A DNA stretch of 64,000 bases. Origin: Mucidula mucida (Eukaryota; Basidiomycota; Agaricomycetes; Agaricales; Physalacriaceae). Under the pieces are notes generated by a model. The model did not search any database. It had not been told where the DNA came from and was given only the letters and a program-made list of their open reading frames with translations. Each line of letters starts with the position of its first letter. Position 1 is the stretch's first letter. The translations under genes were made by a program, and so were the position numbers. This document shows positions 22,867 through 35,566 of the stretch, piece after piece. Location: positions 1 to 64,000 of the forward strand of contig JADNYV010000130.1 of NCBI GenBank assembly GCA_015501055.1. Direction: 5' to 3'.

Positions 22867-25204
22867 ATGCTTTACCTTTTGCTCACCTCACTTGTATCGG
22901 GTGCGTTTGCACGCGCACCAGCGGGGCCTTGGGATGCCTTTAACTATGCGCCCGCGTCGAGGAACGTTTCTCCAGCGACGATACTTTCCAGTACTGGGAA
23001 TGTTTCGGGCATCCCTAGTGACTTGATTTATACATCGAATACCGCCTTCACGTTTAGTGGAGTAAACTCGTCTGTAGTGTTCGATTTTGGCAAAGAGGTT
23101 ATTTTCCAAAAAATGAATAAGCTAGCACGCGTCACTGAAAAGCATTCTAGATCGGCGGTGTCTTATCGTTCTCCGTCACAGATGCTGCTGAAAGCGCAGC
23201 TATTGGCTTGACGTTTACAGAGTCGGCGCTGTTCATCAGTCCAGACTTCTCGGATAACTCTTGTAAGAGTAACTTTGTCCGAGTGGAAGGAAGGCAAATC
23301 CACGCCGCTCCCGTACCATCTGGAACTATAACCCAAACTATCGGACAACAGCGCGGTGGATTCCGGTATTTGACGATGATTTCGAATAGCAACGCCACAG
23401 TCACTGTCTCCGACATTGTTCTAGAGCTTACGTTTATGCCTCAGTTTCAAGATGATCTGCGCGCATATACTGGATACTTCTCAACCTCGGATCCGATATT
23501 TGGGGATCAAGACTTCTTGACCAAGTTGTGGTATGCCGGTGCGTACACGGTTCAGACCAACACCATCGATGTCGATGAAGCGCGATCTGGTGATTGTAGT
23601 GGGGGTAAGCGCTCTCATTCTGTATGGAACGTTCTTACTAACTCGTTCCGGAGGTTGGTCAAATGACGCAAACGGTGGTATATCTTCGGGTACTGTGCTA
23701 GTTGACGGTGCGAAACGCGACCGGTAAATAAACTTCCAGATGTTCTTCTTCTCTCGCTGATTCTGTGCAGGAATGTCTGGCCTGGTATAAGCTCGACCAT
23801 CACCTTCTTCAGCCACTGATGAGTCTCCAGGCGATATGGGAATATCCTCCCATACGGAACTTGTCTCCACCAATGATTGATCTCATCGAGGAATCGCTCC
23901 TAGTGATGTTTCTACCCAAGACCCAGCCACTGGCGCGCTCGCCTATTCGGGACCGCCTATCAATGCCCATGGCAGCGACACGTACATATCCTGGTCTCTC
24001 ATTGGCGCTCATGATATTATCTTTACACCGGAGACCTCGAGTTCATCCAGAACGTTTGGGAAAACTATACCTTCGCGCTGAGTTTCCTACAGAGCCAAGT
24101 TGACAGCACTGGCCTCATGAATGTTCCGCAAAGTTTCTCCAACGACTGGGGTCGAGACGGTGGTGTTGGACACAACTCCGCTGCCAATGCTTTGTTGTAC
24201 AGGGTAACGTTGTCTGGGTATACAGCACGAAAACACTGACGCGAAATACGCAGAACCTCGTTACGTCTGCCGCACTCGCGGAGGCTTTGAACAATTCGGA
24301 TCTCGCTGCTGGATACTCTGCTAATGCTACCGCTGTCAAAGCAGCGTATAACGAACTGCTCTGGGATGAGCCGGCTGGCTTATTCCGCGACAACGATACC
24401 ACGACTCTTCACCCTCAGGACGGCAATTCCCTCGCCGTCATCTACAACGTCACTGCGAGTCGAAGCCAGGATGTGGCTATCAGCGAGGGCTTGACGGCCT
24501 TCTGGACACCGATTGGATCGCTGAGCCCAGAATTGAACGATACTATTATTCCTTTTGTTGGTGGCTTCGAGGTCTGCATTTTCCCTAGCGTTCGGCGGTG
24601 CACTCATCATTCTGATAGCTACGCGCTCACTTCGTAGCTGGTCAAGGCGAAAGGGCGCTCGACTTGATGCGTAGCCAATGGGGGTACATGCTGACGACGA
24701 ACCTTTCGGTGCAATCCACCTTGCTGGAAGGATTCACTGCGAATGGGTCTTTGGGGTAAGTTCGCCGTCTCGTCGCGGGCAACGTCAAGTGCTTATCCCC
24801 TTGGAAGGTACCGTGCGGCCGCGGGATACAGCAACGACTTCTCGTATACCTCTCATTCTCACGGATGGTCGACGGGACCTACGCCAGCTCTCACCTTCCA
24901 TGTTGTGGGATTGACTCTGACGTCTCCCCAAGGAGCAACCTGGTCTATTGCTCCCATTCCAAGCGGCTTGGACTCTGCGGAGGGAGGCTTCGAGACAGGA
25001 CTAGGTTGGTTTGGAGTAAAATGGAATGCCACTGGCGACGATTTCTCGTTGATAATTGAGACTCCAGAAGGAACGAGTGGGGTGGTTGTTGTTCCATCGT
25101 CTAATGAGGTCACGGTGGACGGAGAACCTGCTATTTCTTCTCTTACAGAAGATGGTCGAAGAGAGATCAAGTTGTCAGGCGGTACACACAAAGTAGTCGC
25201 TTGA
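22867..25204 (+). pseudogene. GH78-like alpha-L-rhamnosidase (six-hairpin glycosidase), frame-disrupted
   Basis: The exon chain is 22867-23097, 23151-23604, 23654-23723, 23771-23784, 23831-24203, 24254-24571, 24619-24755 and 24808-25204. A signal peptide (MLYLLLTSLVSGAFA) points to secretion. Family blocks are WYAGAYTVQTNTI, VLVDGAKRDR-NVWPGDMGIS, NDWGRDGGVGHNSAANALLY, HPQDGNSLAVIYNV, PIGSLSPELNDTI, AHFVAGQGERALDLM and YTSHSHGWSTGPT. GH78 enzymes release L-rhamnose from plant glycosides and pectin. In the fifth exon an in-frame TGA sits at 23878-23880 and the family-like frame changes near 23878, 23908 and 24013 (WSLIGAHD to YYLYTGDLEF). No splice site explains these. All other exon junctions are intact, so the damage is either recent or a local sequence error. 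Confidence 0.8.
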
Positions 25205-26729
25205 TGAAGTTCGTCAAGTGTCTTTAGGCCTCTTGTTTATATTGTCAATACTCGAGCGGAATCAACACGTACGATGTAACAGCCGTAGCAAGACAATAGT
25301 CAGGGCGTGCTTGCACTTTTTGAATTCAACCAACATCAACTTCGCTATGGACGGCACATGCAATTGTTGTTCCTTCGGCATGCGCCTATGCGACCACTGC
25401 ATCATGAAGTTACCGAGCAAGCCAGCCCAACTATCATGTTCATAAGGCCGACCAGTGATCATCAGCGAGGATACATGCTTTTGAAGAAATGCAAGGCTTG
25501 TGCAGCAGTAGACCGCGACTAGACATCCCAGTCAACCGTGCTGTTGAAAAGGGGTGTCAACATGGGCACTAGTAGAGGTGTGATATTTTCAGTGGCAGTA
25601 ATGTCACAAACGTGCGTCCCAGACCAGATTGTCTTCCATTGGTATGACTTCGTCTACAGCATGTCGAGTGCAATACATTTCCGGGTCTTCGCCCAACACT
25701 GGTCCTCGCGATAGCTTTCCTGTAAGATGTGATATGGATACCGGCGATGAATACTCGCAGGATCGTAACTGCTACCATGTTGCCTGAAAGTTAGCTGGGT
25801 GATCATGATGAAGACAATGACGCGATACTTGCAGTCGGCCTAATGGACCTCCAAGCTAGCTTCAAGAAGACCAACAATTCTCATCCTTGCACAACTCGAA
25901 AGCAGCGAAATTTTAGTCATCCCAAGAAAGTATTTGGCCTCTACGATGGAAGGGTAATGAGATGGGACTTTCCGTATAGAACAGAAAGCTTAGTTAGTTT
26001 CTTGTCCCCACATGAACGAAAGTCTCCGCTGAGGCATGGAGGCAACGAACTTGATGGTAGCACCACCATGAAGATCTTTGAACGTCCTCGGGCGTCGTGT
26101 CTTGGCCGACTCGATCCAAACGAGGCCCATGATTCCCAGATTTACAAAGTACTGCTGAAGATGCGCTGTAGATTGAACGGGCTTGCGTCCCGTTTGAGGT
26201 CATTTCGCGATTTGAAAGATAGACTACATCTGTGCAAAAAAAAAACGGAGCGCGCATCCATCTTGGGACAGCTCTGGCCACGATGCACCCCCCGGAAACG
26301 GTCTACGAGCGTCACAGTCCGCTGGGTCGTGGTTATACAATGAACAAGCACATTGACACCATGACGGACGGTAGACGTGAACTGGAGATTTGTGAGTCAA
26401 CTCCACCGCATATATGCGCATGAATCGTACTAGAATTTCCGCGTTCATTTCCAAAGTATGCCTCTCAAGCCATCACCCAGATTTTATTCGAACAAGACCA
26501 GAATCGCTCCCGTCGCCTTCTGGGGAGAAATGGGAATCCGAGTCGTATGGCACGCCAGTCAGGATAGATTGGGCCACGGCGATGGTGTACACGCGTCGCT
26601 GGTAATGCAATCTACACCGTCGTTCGCACGTCGTGCCGTCTGCTATCGGATCCAGGTCGAATCAACCAAACATCATCCTCCGATATCGGAGTAGCTTCCT
26701 GGAGTAGTTAGGAGCAATATTGCAGGGCT
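25205..26729. other. Gene-poor interval before the left duplication arm
   Basis: About 1.5 kb. Several open frames exist on both strands but none shows a known motif, and no splice chain could be built. No transposon ends were seen. Confidence 0.4.
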
Positions 26730-27350
26730 CAATGAGAGGTGCCTTTGAGGATGGTCCTCTACAGTGGGGGCCAGAATGGTCGTCGGGTGACGGGTCGTTC
26801 TTCCCCATGACCGCGCTATAGAAGATTAGAGCAACCGGGGTGGAAAGACTGCATCGCGAGGGTCTGCTCCAGAGCCGAACGAGCATAAGTTTCGCGTAAA
26901 GCACAGTTCCCTGTAATTGGATGGGACGAAAACGGGAAAGGTCAAGATTTGGCTTTCAGATGATACGAGTGATGACGGAGCGCAAGGGTATGCTCCCGCA
27001 ATCTTAGAAAGCGCCGCTGATTGTTTCCTTGTGAAAGTAGCGGTCCAAGTGACTAGTATACGCAGAGAAATGAAGCCGCAGTGAGAGCCAAAGGCAAGTA
27101 CGGATTTGTGTTTGTTTGTACAAACAGCTTTGCCTCTTGCGCCCATGTCGTCGCTGCCCGACGCCCACCATCGCTGCATAACGATCTAACGACGCCCATT
27201 GGGCTTTCTCTTACTTCTTCTTTGTATTAAATTTATTCGCTTTCTCGTTTTCGTCGCTATCGTCCCGTATGTCGCACACTTCATCAACAACTGGCCAACT
27301 GATCTTACCGCGGATTCCAGATTCTTCTCTTTTCCGACGCGTACTTTTGC

Positions 27351-28411
27351 ATGGACCCTGCCCACCCTCTTCCTGCCCGCGATTCTCATGCCCAGCAGCC
27401 TCCTCGTTCAATCCTCAAGTCTTCCGGAGCGCGTCGTGATGCGTCCGCTCCATCCGGTTCATCATCCTCGGTTCCCCAAGTCCAATTCAAGGGCCTCCCA
27501 CCTCTATCCGCTTCCCGTGCATCCACAAAATCTTCCTCACACTCCCAGAAGCCCATCCAGAACGTCGGCCAAATCCCGAACGATGGTCCGATTCCGCCAG
27601 TCATGCTTCCTGCGACCGCAAATAGAGACGAGTTGGAAATCATGGCATTTCACCTCGCTGCGCACCTTAGAGAGCTGCGTATTGCTGAAGAAGAAGCGCG
27701 CAGGAAACAGGACGCGCAACGACTTCCACGTCCCACTAGACGTCCGGACAATTTTCCTGAATTTAAGGATATTCTTATGGGACCCTGGGTCTCGGGATCT
27801 GGCTGTGAGTAATTTTCAATCCTAGTATAGAGGCGTAACCTGATCTCCATTCAGACGGCCCCGTTTTCGAGCCCACTTTCATAGCCCATGTCCACTACTC
27901 GGTCTTTGTCAATCCTGTACTTAAATCACCCGCTAACCGTCTCGTGTGGGATATGAAGTCGTCCCTCGATACTGTGACATGCACAAGTCCACACGGGATG
28001 GTCTCTCTTGACTCAATACACCCACAGCCTGCCACATCCCCGAGGCTCACCGAAATCTGCGTTGTGTCGCATGCATTCTCATGGGCTATCCGAGTCTCTG
28101 CGAGAGACAGATCTGTAGGAGTCACTGTGGAGGATGTTTTAACTGTCTTGTCACGGTTTTTTGCGCTGCCCTTAGGTGACCGCGATATTCGCGAGGCACC
28201 ACCTTCACATCGCGCTGCTGTCTTAGCCTCCCACCAAGAGCGAATCTCTCGATCAATAGGGCCCTCAGCTACATGTATTTATGACTGGCTGTTGGACAGG
28301 TCGATTTTCGGTGGGCTGGCTCACGACCCCAGCCATTCGCGTACAGATTACTTAGGGCGACAGGGTGAGGTGTACTTCATGCTCTCCTTGACGGCGTATC
28401 CACAGGTCTAG
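27351..28411 (+). CDS. DUF6699-domain protein, left copy
   Basis: Two exons (27351-27804, 27855-28411) give 336 residues. Exon 1 encodes a low-complexity N-terminus (RSILKSSGARRDASAPSGSS) and a short helical region (MAFHLAAHLRELRIAEEEAR). Exon 2 encodes the DUF6699 fold: NPVLKS...LVWDMKSSL, QPATSPRLTEICVVS, WAIRVSA, VTVEDVL, YDWLLDRSIFGGLAHDP and a final TDYLGRQGEVYFMLSL. DUF6699 proteins are common and expanded in Agaricomycetes, with no established function. Its stop lies 70 bases from that of the convergent DUF6535 gene. Compared with its twin at 52831-53879, exon 1 differs at only about seven positions, while exon 2 is roughly half identical. Confidence 0.9.
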
Positions 28412-28481
28412 AGTATGTAGTGTCGTGGTCTCCGTACGTAGATGTCCGCGTGAAATTCGTTCGGTACTTCGTCAGTATATA

Positions 28482-31400
28482 TTACAATTCTTCTTGTACA
28501 ACTACTACAGGTTCACGAGTACAATACTTTGTATGTAGGGTTACACAGATATTCGCTTCGTACGGATGATATTCGAATCTGGTCAGATCGACTTTCCAAG
28601 TCCTGAGAAGTGCCTCGAGTCGAGGCCTAAAAGCCTGGTTATCGGGTTGCAACACATTAGTGACAACATCGAATAGGTCCGAGACTATAAATTTCCGTAG
28701 CACAGTCCGATTAGGATCGTCTAGGCTGCGCTGCCCAGCAAGCATCAGGACCAGGCAAATGTCCTCCTTTTGATCTGACTCTCCAAGTAACTGTTGTTTG
28801 GAAAAGTCAAGAATTCTTGAACAAATATTGATCTGCTCCCTCTCACTAGACCACTTGTCACTGGTCATGCATAGTATTTGTTGTAGATAGTTGAGAACTT
28901 GGCTCTTCAGCTCCAAAGTCAGAACAGTCCTCTTGTACGTTTCAAGCATAAACTGAGTAAACCAGGAGAGATTTCCATAGGAATGTGGTTTAGCCAGAAC
29001 AGTTCTAACAAGCTTGTGGCAATAGACAGCTGGAACCTCTAATAGAAGGGTTTCTACCAGCAAGTCTGTTGTATTGGTAGAATGGGCAAAGTTGAAGAGT
29101 GTCCAGATAAGAGTCCAGATAGTAGAGTGATATGTGTCATCTTTCTGGTATAGCTTGAAGCTTTGATATACAGCCTCAACTAGTTGTCCATAATCAGGAT
29201 TTGAATCTGACCTGTAGGTACTCTGAGCTCTGGTATTCATCCTCTTGATCAAGATAGACTTCTTGACTTCTGGACTATTGTTTGAAAACATAAAGAAACA
29301 TGCTGCAAGAGGCATAAAGACTCTTATATCCTTAGCATCCAGAGTTCCCAGCACTTCAATCAAGAGAGACAGTACATCCTGCCTATGGTCCTTTAAGACT
29401 GAGAAATCTGTCCTCCATAGTGCATGTGCCAAAGCATCCAACAGCAGCCTTAAGCTATGATGCCTCAAATGCATAGTCCCATTCTTCTCCTTTACACCTG
29501 AGATATGCCACTGCAATAGGATCTTCACATCTGCAAGAGGATGCTCTGGTTTCACCTCTGCCTTCTCCTGCAGAAAATTGTCCGGGTGCACATGATAATG
29601 CACAAGCTCCGTACCAATGACAGCTGCCAGGTTATGATACGGCCATCCCAAACCATCCAGCTCTATATAGGACTCGCAACGCCCTTTCAGCTCATCCCAG
29701 GCACTCATCAACTCCGAATGCAACCGGGAGTAGGAAGATTTCCCAGTAATGCGAGCTAGCACTCCGGCGGAGTCAATCTCATCAAGAGAGATACACTTCC
29801 ACAAGTGCAGAAAACTAGCCAAGAAATCGGTAATATGGGCACTAGCTAGGAAGGCTTGCATTTCGGGCGGAGCAACGAGATTAACCAGCTCGGGCTGGGT
29901 CAATTCCACGGAGAGCTTGGAATACAGAAGAATGGGGGCTTTGGTGGGGAGGATGACAGAAATCTGGTTCGGAATGTATTTAAGATTCCACAAAGAGCGA
30001 AGCGCCATGTCCGTAGTGGCCGTGTTCTGAGAACTCGTCAGAAGCCACGTGACAGCCTTCCAGCTCAATGCGGAATCTGACTTTTCGAGGAGCTGCTGCT
30101 CGTGGTTGTCCACCCGATGAACCGGGACAGACTTGGACAAGTCTTTGCTCCAAAGTGTCCAGCCGCCGGATGTGAGGTTGGAGGAGGCGAGAACCACTGA
30201 TATCTGCTTGACGAGATACAACCAGCCTGCCTGGACAGATAAGGAGACGAGCCGGGACATTCTCTGGAAGAGTACTACTGCCGGCGTGTTGTATGGACAC
30301 GACGGGATGAATAGTGGCAGCACGGTCGCGATGATATAAACACCGAGCACAATACAGCTCATGGCGATGACGACTTTGCCCGGAGTCGAGTGGTACTCCA
30401 GCAGCGTGAAGCAAAACCCGATAACAAACATGAAGAGCGAGAGCTGAAAGAACCAGGGAAGCGCGGAAATGATTGTCTCGACTCTCCATTTCAGCAACTC
30501 CTCATACCGAAGCTGACGTCTCTGCGCGCACTTGAAAGGATTCCCATTCCTCATGTCCCGATTGTACTCCACCATCCACGACTTGGCGGATGTTGCGAAG
30601 AGCATGGTCCCAAGACATATTACCACGCAGCTACCCCATAAAGTCACAGAAATGACTCCCGTGGAACTGGGAGAGGGACTGAGCTGGGCCGCGGTTATGG
30701 GCTTCCATTCTGCGGGCAACGTGTTGTTGGAAGAGATGTTGACGGCGACGAGGACAGCCTGGTTTAGAGCATTGGCGTATATCTCTGCCGGACTGACATT
30801 GAGCGCGTTGATGAGGAAGGCTGCGACTAGACCGAAGAAGAGAGTGGTCTACGGAGACGGAGAGCATGAGCATGACAACATGGTATGGAAAGAAGGTCCT
30901 TACGACAAGGAGGTTGCTGTTCAAAGTCTCTCGATAGCCGCGGAAGAGGTCATGATCATAATCAGACGCTTCGCGATTGTAGTATTCCCACAACGTGGAT
31001 TTCTGGTCGACACCAACTCTGACGCGTTCAGCCAAGGGCGGTGCAGCGGTACTGGTATTGGTAGCGTTGGACCTAAAGCTCGCGGGCGATACTGCTCCTG
31101 ATCGATTAAAGTCTGAACAAGAAATTGGTGAATACCGTGCGGATGCTGGGATTAAAGAATCGACTCACGCGAAGAATCAGGTAGAGTTTGGGCTACCGAT
31201 ACCGGAGTAGTTTTATTGATGTTGGACTTGAAGAATGCACCAAGGCGCGGTGGAGCGTTAGCGGGGTTTGGATCTGAAGCAGACTCCGTAGGACTGGCAG
31301 GCGCAACAGCGGGATGGGGAGTGGACAAAAGGCTTGGAATTTCGTGGATAGATTCGACACGAGGCTGGACAGGTGTCGCGACCTCACCGTGGAAGAAACC

Positions 31401-31637
31401 AGCTCCAGCGTCAGAGTCTAGCAATGGGGAGGGATGGGAATCATGTGCGAGATGGGGCGATTCGGGTTCAGAGATGGATCCTGGGCGAAAGCTCGCAGGA
31501 TCGTCGACATCTTGATACTCAGCAGACTCTGCAGTGTTTTCGCTGGAGGGCAGGTATTCCTGGTCTGCTTGGTCGTCGTTGTCAACAAAGTCTTGTTCGC
31601 GAACGTCGTTGAAGAAAGAGGCAAGCTGAGTGCTCAT
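28482..31637 (-). CDS. DUF6535 multipass membrane protein, left copy
   Basis: Three exons (31169-31637, 30904-31097, 28482-30848) give 1009 residues. After a disordered acidic N-terminus comes the DUF6535 core, beginning STLWEYYNREASDYDHDLFR. It has about four membrane segments (GLVAAFLINALNV; VTLWGSCVVICLGTMLF; PWFFQLSLFMFVIGFCFTLL; VIAMSCIVLGVYIIATVLPLF). A long, mainly helical C-terminal region of about 600 residues follows, with no motif I recognise. DUF6535 is a large Agaricomycete-restricted family of unknown role. The start MSTQLASFF was chosen because upstream reading frames differ between the two copies. The first about 470 residues are almost identical to the right copy; the last about 250 residues are strongly diverged. 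Confidence 0.9.
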
Positions 31638-32250
31638 GACGGATTGTGGCTGAGAAGATTCGGCGCGATGGAAGTCGTAAAGCAGGCAGCGTATGCAGGG
31701 TAGTCCGTTTTTGGAAAGCGTTTCTCGTTTCTTGTTCTCGTGTTGCCATCATGGCCTCCATTCAGGACAATGTTGAGCGACCGCCAGCAGCCTCAAGGAG
31801 ATACCAAAGTCCGAAGCTTCGCGTCGCGTGAAGATCTGGCAGCTGCCGTATTTCGTAGGACTAAGGTGTACCTCCCATTGGTCAAGTTTCATGCCTTTCC
31901 CGGTAAACAGAGCGCCAGACAATGCTACGAGACAGCAGGAGCGCTGGGAAGATGGCGGCCAAACAGAACTATGGAAAGTGTCGAGCGATCGGCAATGCGG
32001 CCCTCGTGCAATGAGTGGCGGTCACCCCGTCGAACATACTACTACTAGCAGTTTGACAGTACTGAGTCTCAAGTGAGTCGACGTACGTCCGACCATCCAT
32101 AACTTCGTATGCATACCCGTGGTTGAATGAAGCGGTGATTGCGCGGGACAGCACTCCAAGCTTCGAATTGCTCGTGCGTGTTGCACTCAAAGCTTATCAC
32201 ACTCGTGCCTCGAGAAGTTCTTCCTGGCCGTGCTCGGTTTCAAGAAACCA

Positions 32251-33656
32251 ATGATTGTCAGTGACCTCATTATTCAAGGCATCGGTGACATAAACGGGCT
32301 GAATTAAAACAGCGTCAATTCTCCTCTTGTCCGTGATATCGATGCATACACGTCACGTTGAACGCGCCTCGTCCCTTGCCCGAAGTCGAAAAAACCTGCC
32401 CCTCGTTCTTTCAAACCAAACGAGTGAGTCAGAAGCAGCCGTTGTCCTCCACTACCTCATTCTCTTGTTTAAAACCTGTGAGGTTTTTTGCTTTGGAACC
32501 TAGTACTCTTCTGGAGACAAACCATCATCGATATTTCGACGCTGTGTGAGCTCGAATGAAGTTTCAAGAGGATATGCGACTTTATAGCCCAGATTCAATC
32601 TCCGTGCTAGCCCCCAAGTCGGTGACTTGATCCAAGTTGCTGTCGAACGGTTGTAGATTGGCTCGCCTTGTGTATTGAATCACGTACCTCGGCAAGTTCT
32701 TACAAGGCCCGTCCATTATACAGGAACTCTTCACGCAGGGCGTACCTCCGTGTTTCTACAGCCTCGCGTTGGTGCTTATGCGAGGTTAGTTAAATAATGC
32801 TGAGTGTGATAGAGACTTTTGCGGACCACTGCGGCTCCAAATCTTCGTCCCAGTTTCAGCGCCATCGCGGCATAGTATCAATGGGCGACTAACACGGCAA
32901 ACAAGTCACATCAGAGTCATGAGTTTGCAGCCTTCAATCCTCTCGTTACATCTGCGTAAGTCGGCAATTTGGTGTGTGGCGGTACATCGGCTCGACGCGG
33001 CTTTTCGTGGATGTACGCGATACCCTTGATATACCGAAAATGAGCTGACTTCCTCGGGATCAGGCAATGTTCGTCAGATCAGAAGGTGGGTCACCAGGAC
33101 GCTGAATGTAAGTCCCAGTGCGTTACTCTTATTTCAATGCCAGAACCCAGGCGAGGGGAGCTTGGTTTAACAACCCGAAAGTGTATATCGGAGGCTCTTG
33201 TACCCTAGCTGAATTTCGTTCCGAAGTACCTAAGCAGTTTTCTGGTCCGTTCAGGTAGAAGTGGGGGCACCTGAAGAGTTCCCGAACTGAGAACGCGACA
33301 GAAGTAGGAGATCGTTGATGGACAGCTTCTTATTTCAAACGTATATTGTCCATGATAGGGCTGATCCAACGCAATCGTTCTAAGCTATGGTTGGCAAAAC
33401 CTATTCCCTCAAGTCTTAGTCTCCTTCAACAAGGCACTATGTAGTGACAACTCGTAGGGTGGAACTGTCGTCGCATCCCGAAAAGGCCAGGGCATTTTCG
33501 GTATATGAAGGTATCGCGTGTATGTGCGTTGGGAGAAGAAAGACGGACAGAATGGTTTCTAGACAAGTAGTAGTGTACCGCCACACACCAAATCGGGCGA
33601 TCCCAAAATAGCAGCCTGGGAAAACAAGGCGATCGCATTTTTCAAAGATTGTCATC
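32251..33656. other. Intergenic region inside the inverted-repeat spacer
   Basis: About 1.4 kb between the left arm and bystin. Reading frames are short on both strands and no motif is recognisable. It presumably contains the bystin promoter. No repeats were detected. Confidence 0.4.
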
Positions 33657-35326
33657 ATGCCTCGCGCACAAAAACCTACTGGAAAATCCCGACACGACCC
33701 CCTGCATGTGCAGCTCGAAGGAGATGAAGCAGAGGCTAAATACGGTCGCATAGCCAAAGCGGGGAAACGCAGAAAGTCACAAAAGAGTTCTGGGGATAAC
33801 GATGAAGATGACGAGGTAATATTCGTCCTATCAGTATACAACGATGGCTTATAGTTGTATGAACAGGTCATTTTGGACCCGAAAACATCCAAGCGCATTT
33901 TTGAACTGGCCAGGGATCAGCAGCAAGAGCTGGGTCTTCACGATGAAGATGAAGCGGATGAGCCTGATGCCTCATCCGCCTTTCAACGGCCTCGGATGGA
34001 CAGAGTCCACGACGACGATGAAGAAAGTGACGAAGATGACATGGAGGATCTCGATGAAGAGGTGGAAGAGATATTTGTGTGTGCAAGTCCTCGTCAGTAA
34101 AAGACCTCCACTGATGATGAACTTTAGGAAATCGACGAAGGAGACATGGAAGCCCTGGACTCCTTACTACCCGCTAACTCTAGTCAACGACAAACCCTTG
34201 CCGACATAATATTCGCAAAACTCAACAGCGCTGAGAACCAAAATGCCGCTGTCATACAAAAAATGAAGCAAGGTATGTTACTTACATGTCAAATACCTTG
34301 TCGTATTGAACGCTCCGCAAGATCCTTCAAATATCGACCCGGCACTAGGCCTAGATCCGCGTGTAGTCGAGTCGTATACCAAGTACGCTACCTACCTCTC
34401 GTCGCGGGTTCATCACTCTAACCTCACATCAGAGTCGGTCTCTTGCTGCACACCTACAAATCCGGCCCGCTCCCCAAACTCTTCAAAGTCATACCATCCC
34501 TTCCCGCATGGGCCCGGATCCTCGCGCTCACACACCCAGAGGAATGGTCCCCCCACGCCTGCCGCGCCGCCACCAAAATCTTCATATCCAACATGAAACC
34601 CGATCAGGCGCAGCTGTTCTTGAGCAAGGTCGTGCTCGACGCGATCCGGAACGATATCCAGGAGAACAAGAAGCTGAATGTACATTACTACGCCGCGTTA
34701 AAGCGATCACTGTACAAGCCCGGCGCGTTCTTCAAGGGAATCATATTTCCCATGTTGGATGTACGCTCTTCTTCTTCTTCCCATTCCCGTTTGCATTCAC
34801 TTATATATTTTTGATTTTCTAGGACGGATGCACATTGAAAGAAGCCACCATCGTCGCCTCCATTCTCGCGAGGACGAAGATACCCGCGCTTCACGCCTCG
34901 GCAGCTCTCCTGCATATAGCGGAGATGGACTACACCGGTCCCAACTCGCTTTTCATCCGGGTGCTGATTGACAAAAAGTATGAGCTGCCGTACAAGGTCC
35001 TGGACGCGCTCGTGTTCCATTTCATTCGCCTGTCGAATACGTACAAGGCGAGCAAGAAGGGCGATGCGGATCGTCTGCCTGTCCTGTGGCATCAGAGTAT
35101 GCTGGTTTTCGCACAGAGGTGGGTTTTGGGTTACTCCCTTTTATTGAGCTTGTGCTGATCGCTGTTTAGGTACGCCTCGGATTTGACGCCTGACCAGAAG
35201 GACGCGTTGTTGGATGTGGTGAGGGCTACGCCGCATGCGCAGATTGGCCCGGAGATTCGGAGGGAGCTGGTAAACTCGGTTGTGAGAGGCGCTCCGAGGG
35301 AGGATCAGGATGTTGATATGTCTTGA
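33657..35326 (+). CDS. ENP1: Bystin (ENP1), 40S ribosome biogenesis factor
   Basis: Seven exons (33657-33815, 33867-34076, 34128-34272, 34322-34382, 34433-34760, 34823-35118, 35170-35326) encode 451 residues, a normal bystin length. The start [20 protein letters not shown], an acidic middle, and the conserved C-terminal domain are all present. The C-terminal domain contains [50 protein letters not shown] and [20 protein letters not shown]. Enp1 binds pre-40S particles and is needed for 18S maturation and export. All splice junctions keep phase with GT-AG borders. The gene lies in the spacer of the inverted duplication, tail to tail with STI1. Confidence 0.96.
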
Positions 35327-35566
35327 GTTGATTAGTACTGATCTCATGTGTTGTTTGTAGACGATTTGTACATCTTCTTCGGCCTGTGACTTTATGTTCA
35401 TCTGAAAAATGCCCGGGTTTAGTGATACTGACTTTTCACTGGGAACGTTCATCGCCAAAATGATACATAGCGCACAGACAACAAGGAACGAGATGCAAAC
35501 GAGATTGAACTTTAGATTCCACAAATACTCCTCTACAGTAATGTACAACTAAACATAAACTTCTCT

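Larger units (their letters stand above)
26730..32250 (+). repeat. Left arm of a ~5.4-kb inverted duplication
   Basis: The arm matches the reverse complement of about 49090-54440. Near-identical blocks are 27060-27800 (right copy 53430-54170) and 29900-31790 (right copy 49470-51340). The centre (27800-29900), holding the 3' halves of both genes, is clearly diverged. Weaker homology continues outward to about 26730 (CCAGAATGGTCG) and inward to about 32250 (GCATCGGTGACA). Edges are judged by eye, so they carry an uncertainty of roughly 100 bases. No transposon termini or target duplications were found at the edges. Confidence 0.85.

Noticed and set aside
27199..27825. 208-codon plus-strand frame overlapping the left DUF6699 exon 1
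   Set aside because: It overlaps exon 1 in another frame. The exon 1/exon 2 chain continues into a recognisable domain, while this frame has no motif. Its equivalent in the right arm exists only because the DNA is duplicated.
33426..33898. Minus-strand frames overlapping the bystin start
   Set aside because: They run antisense across the bystin first exon and show no motif.
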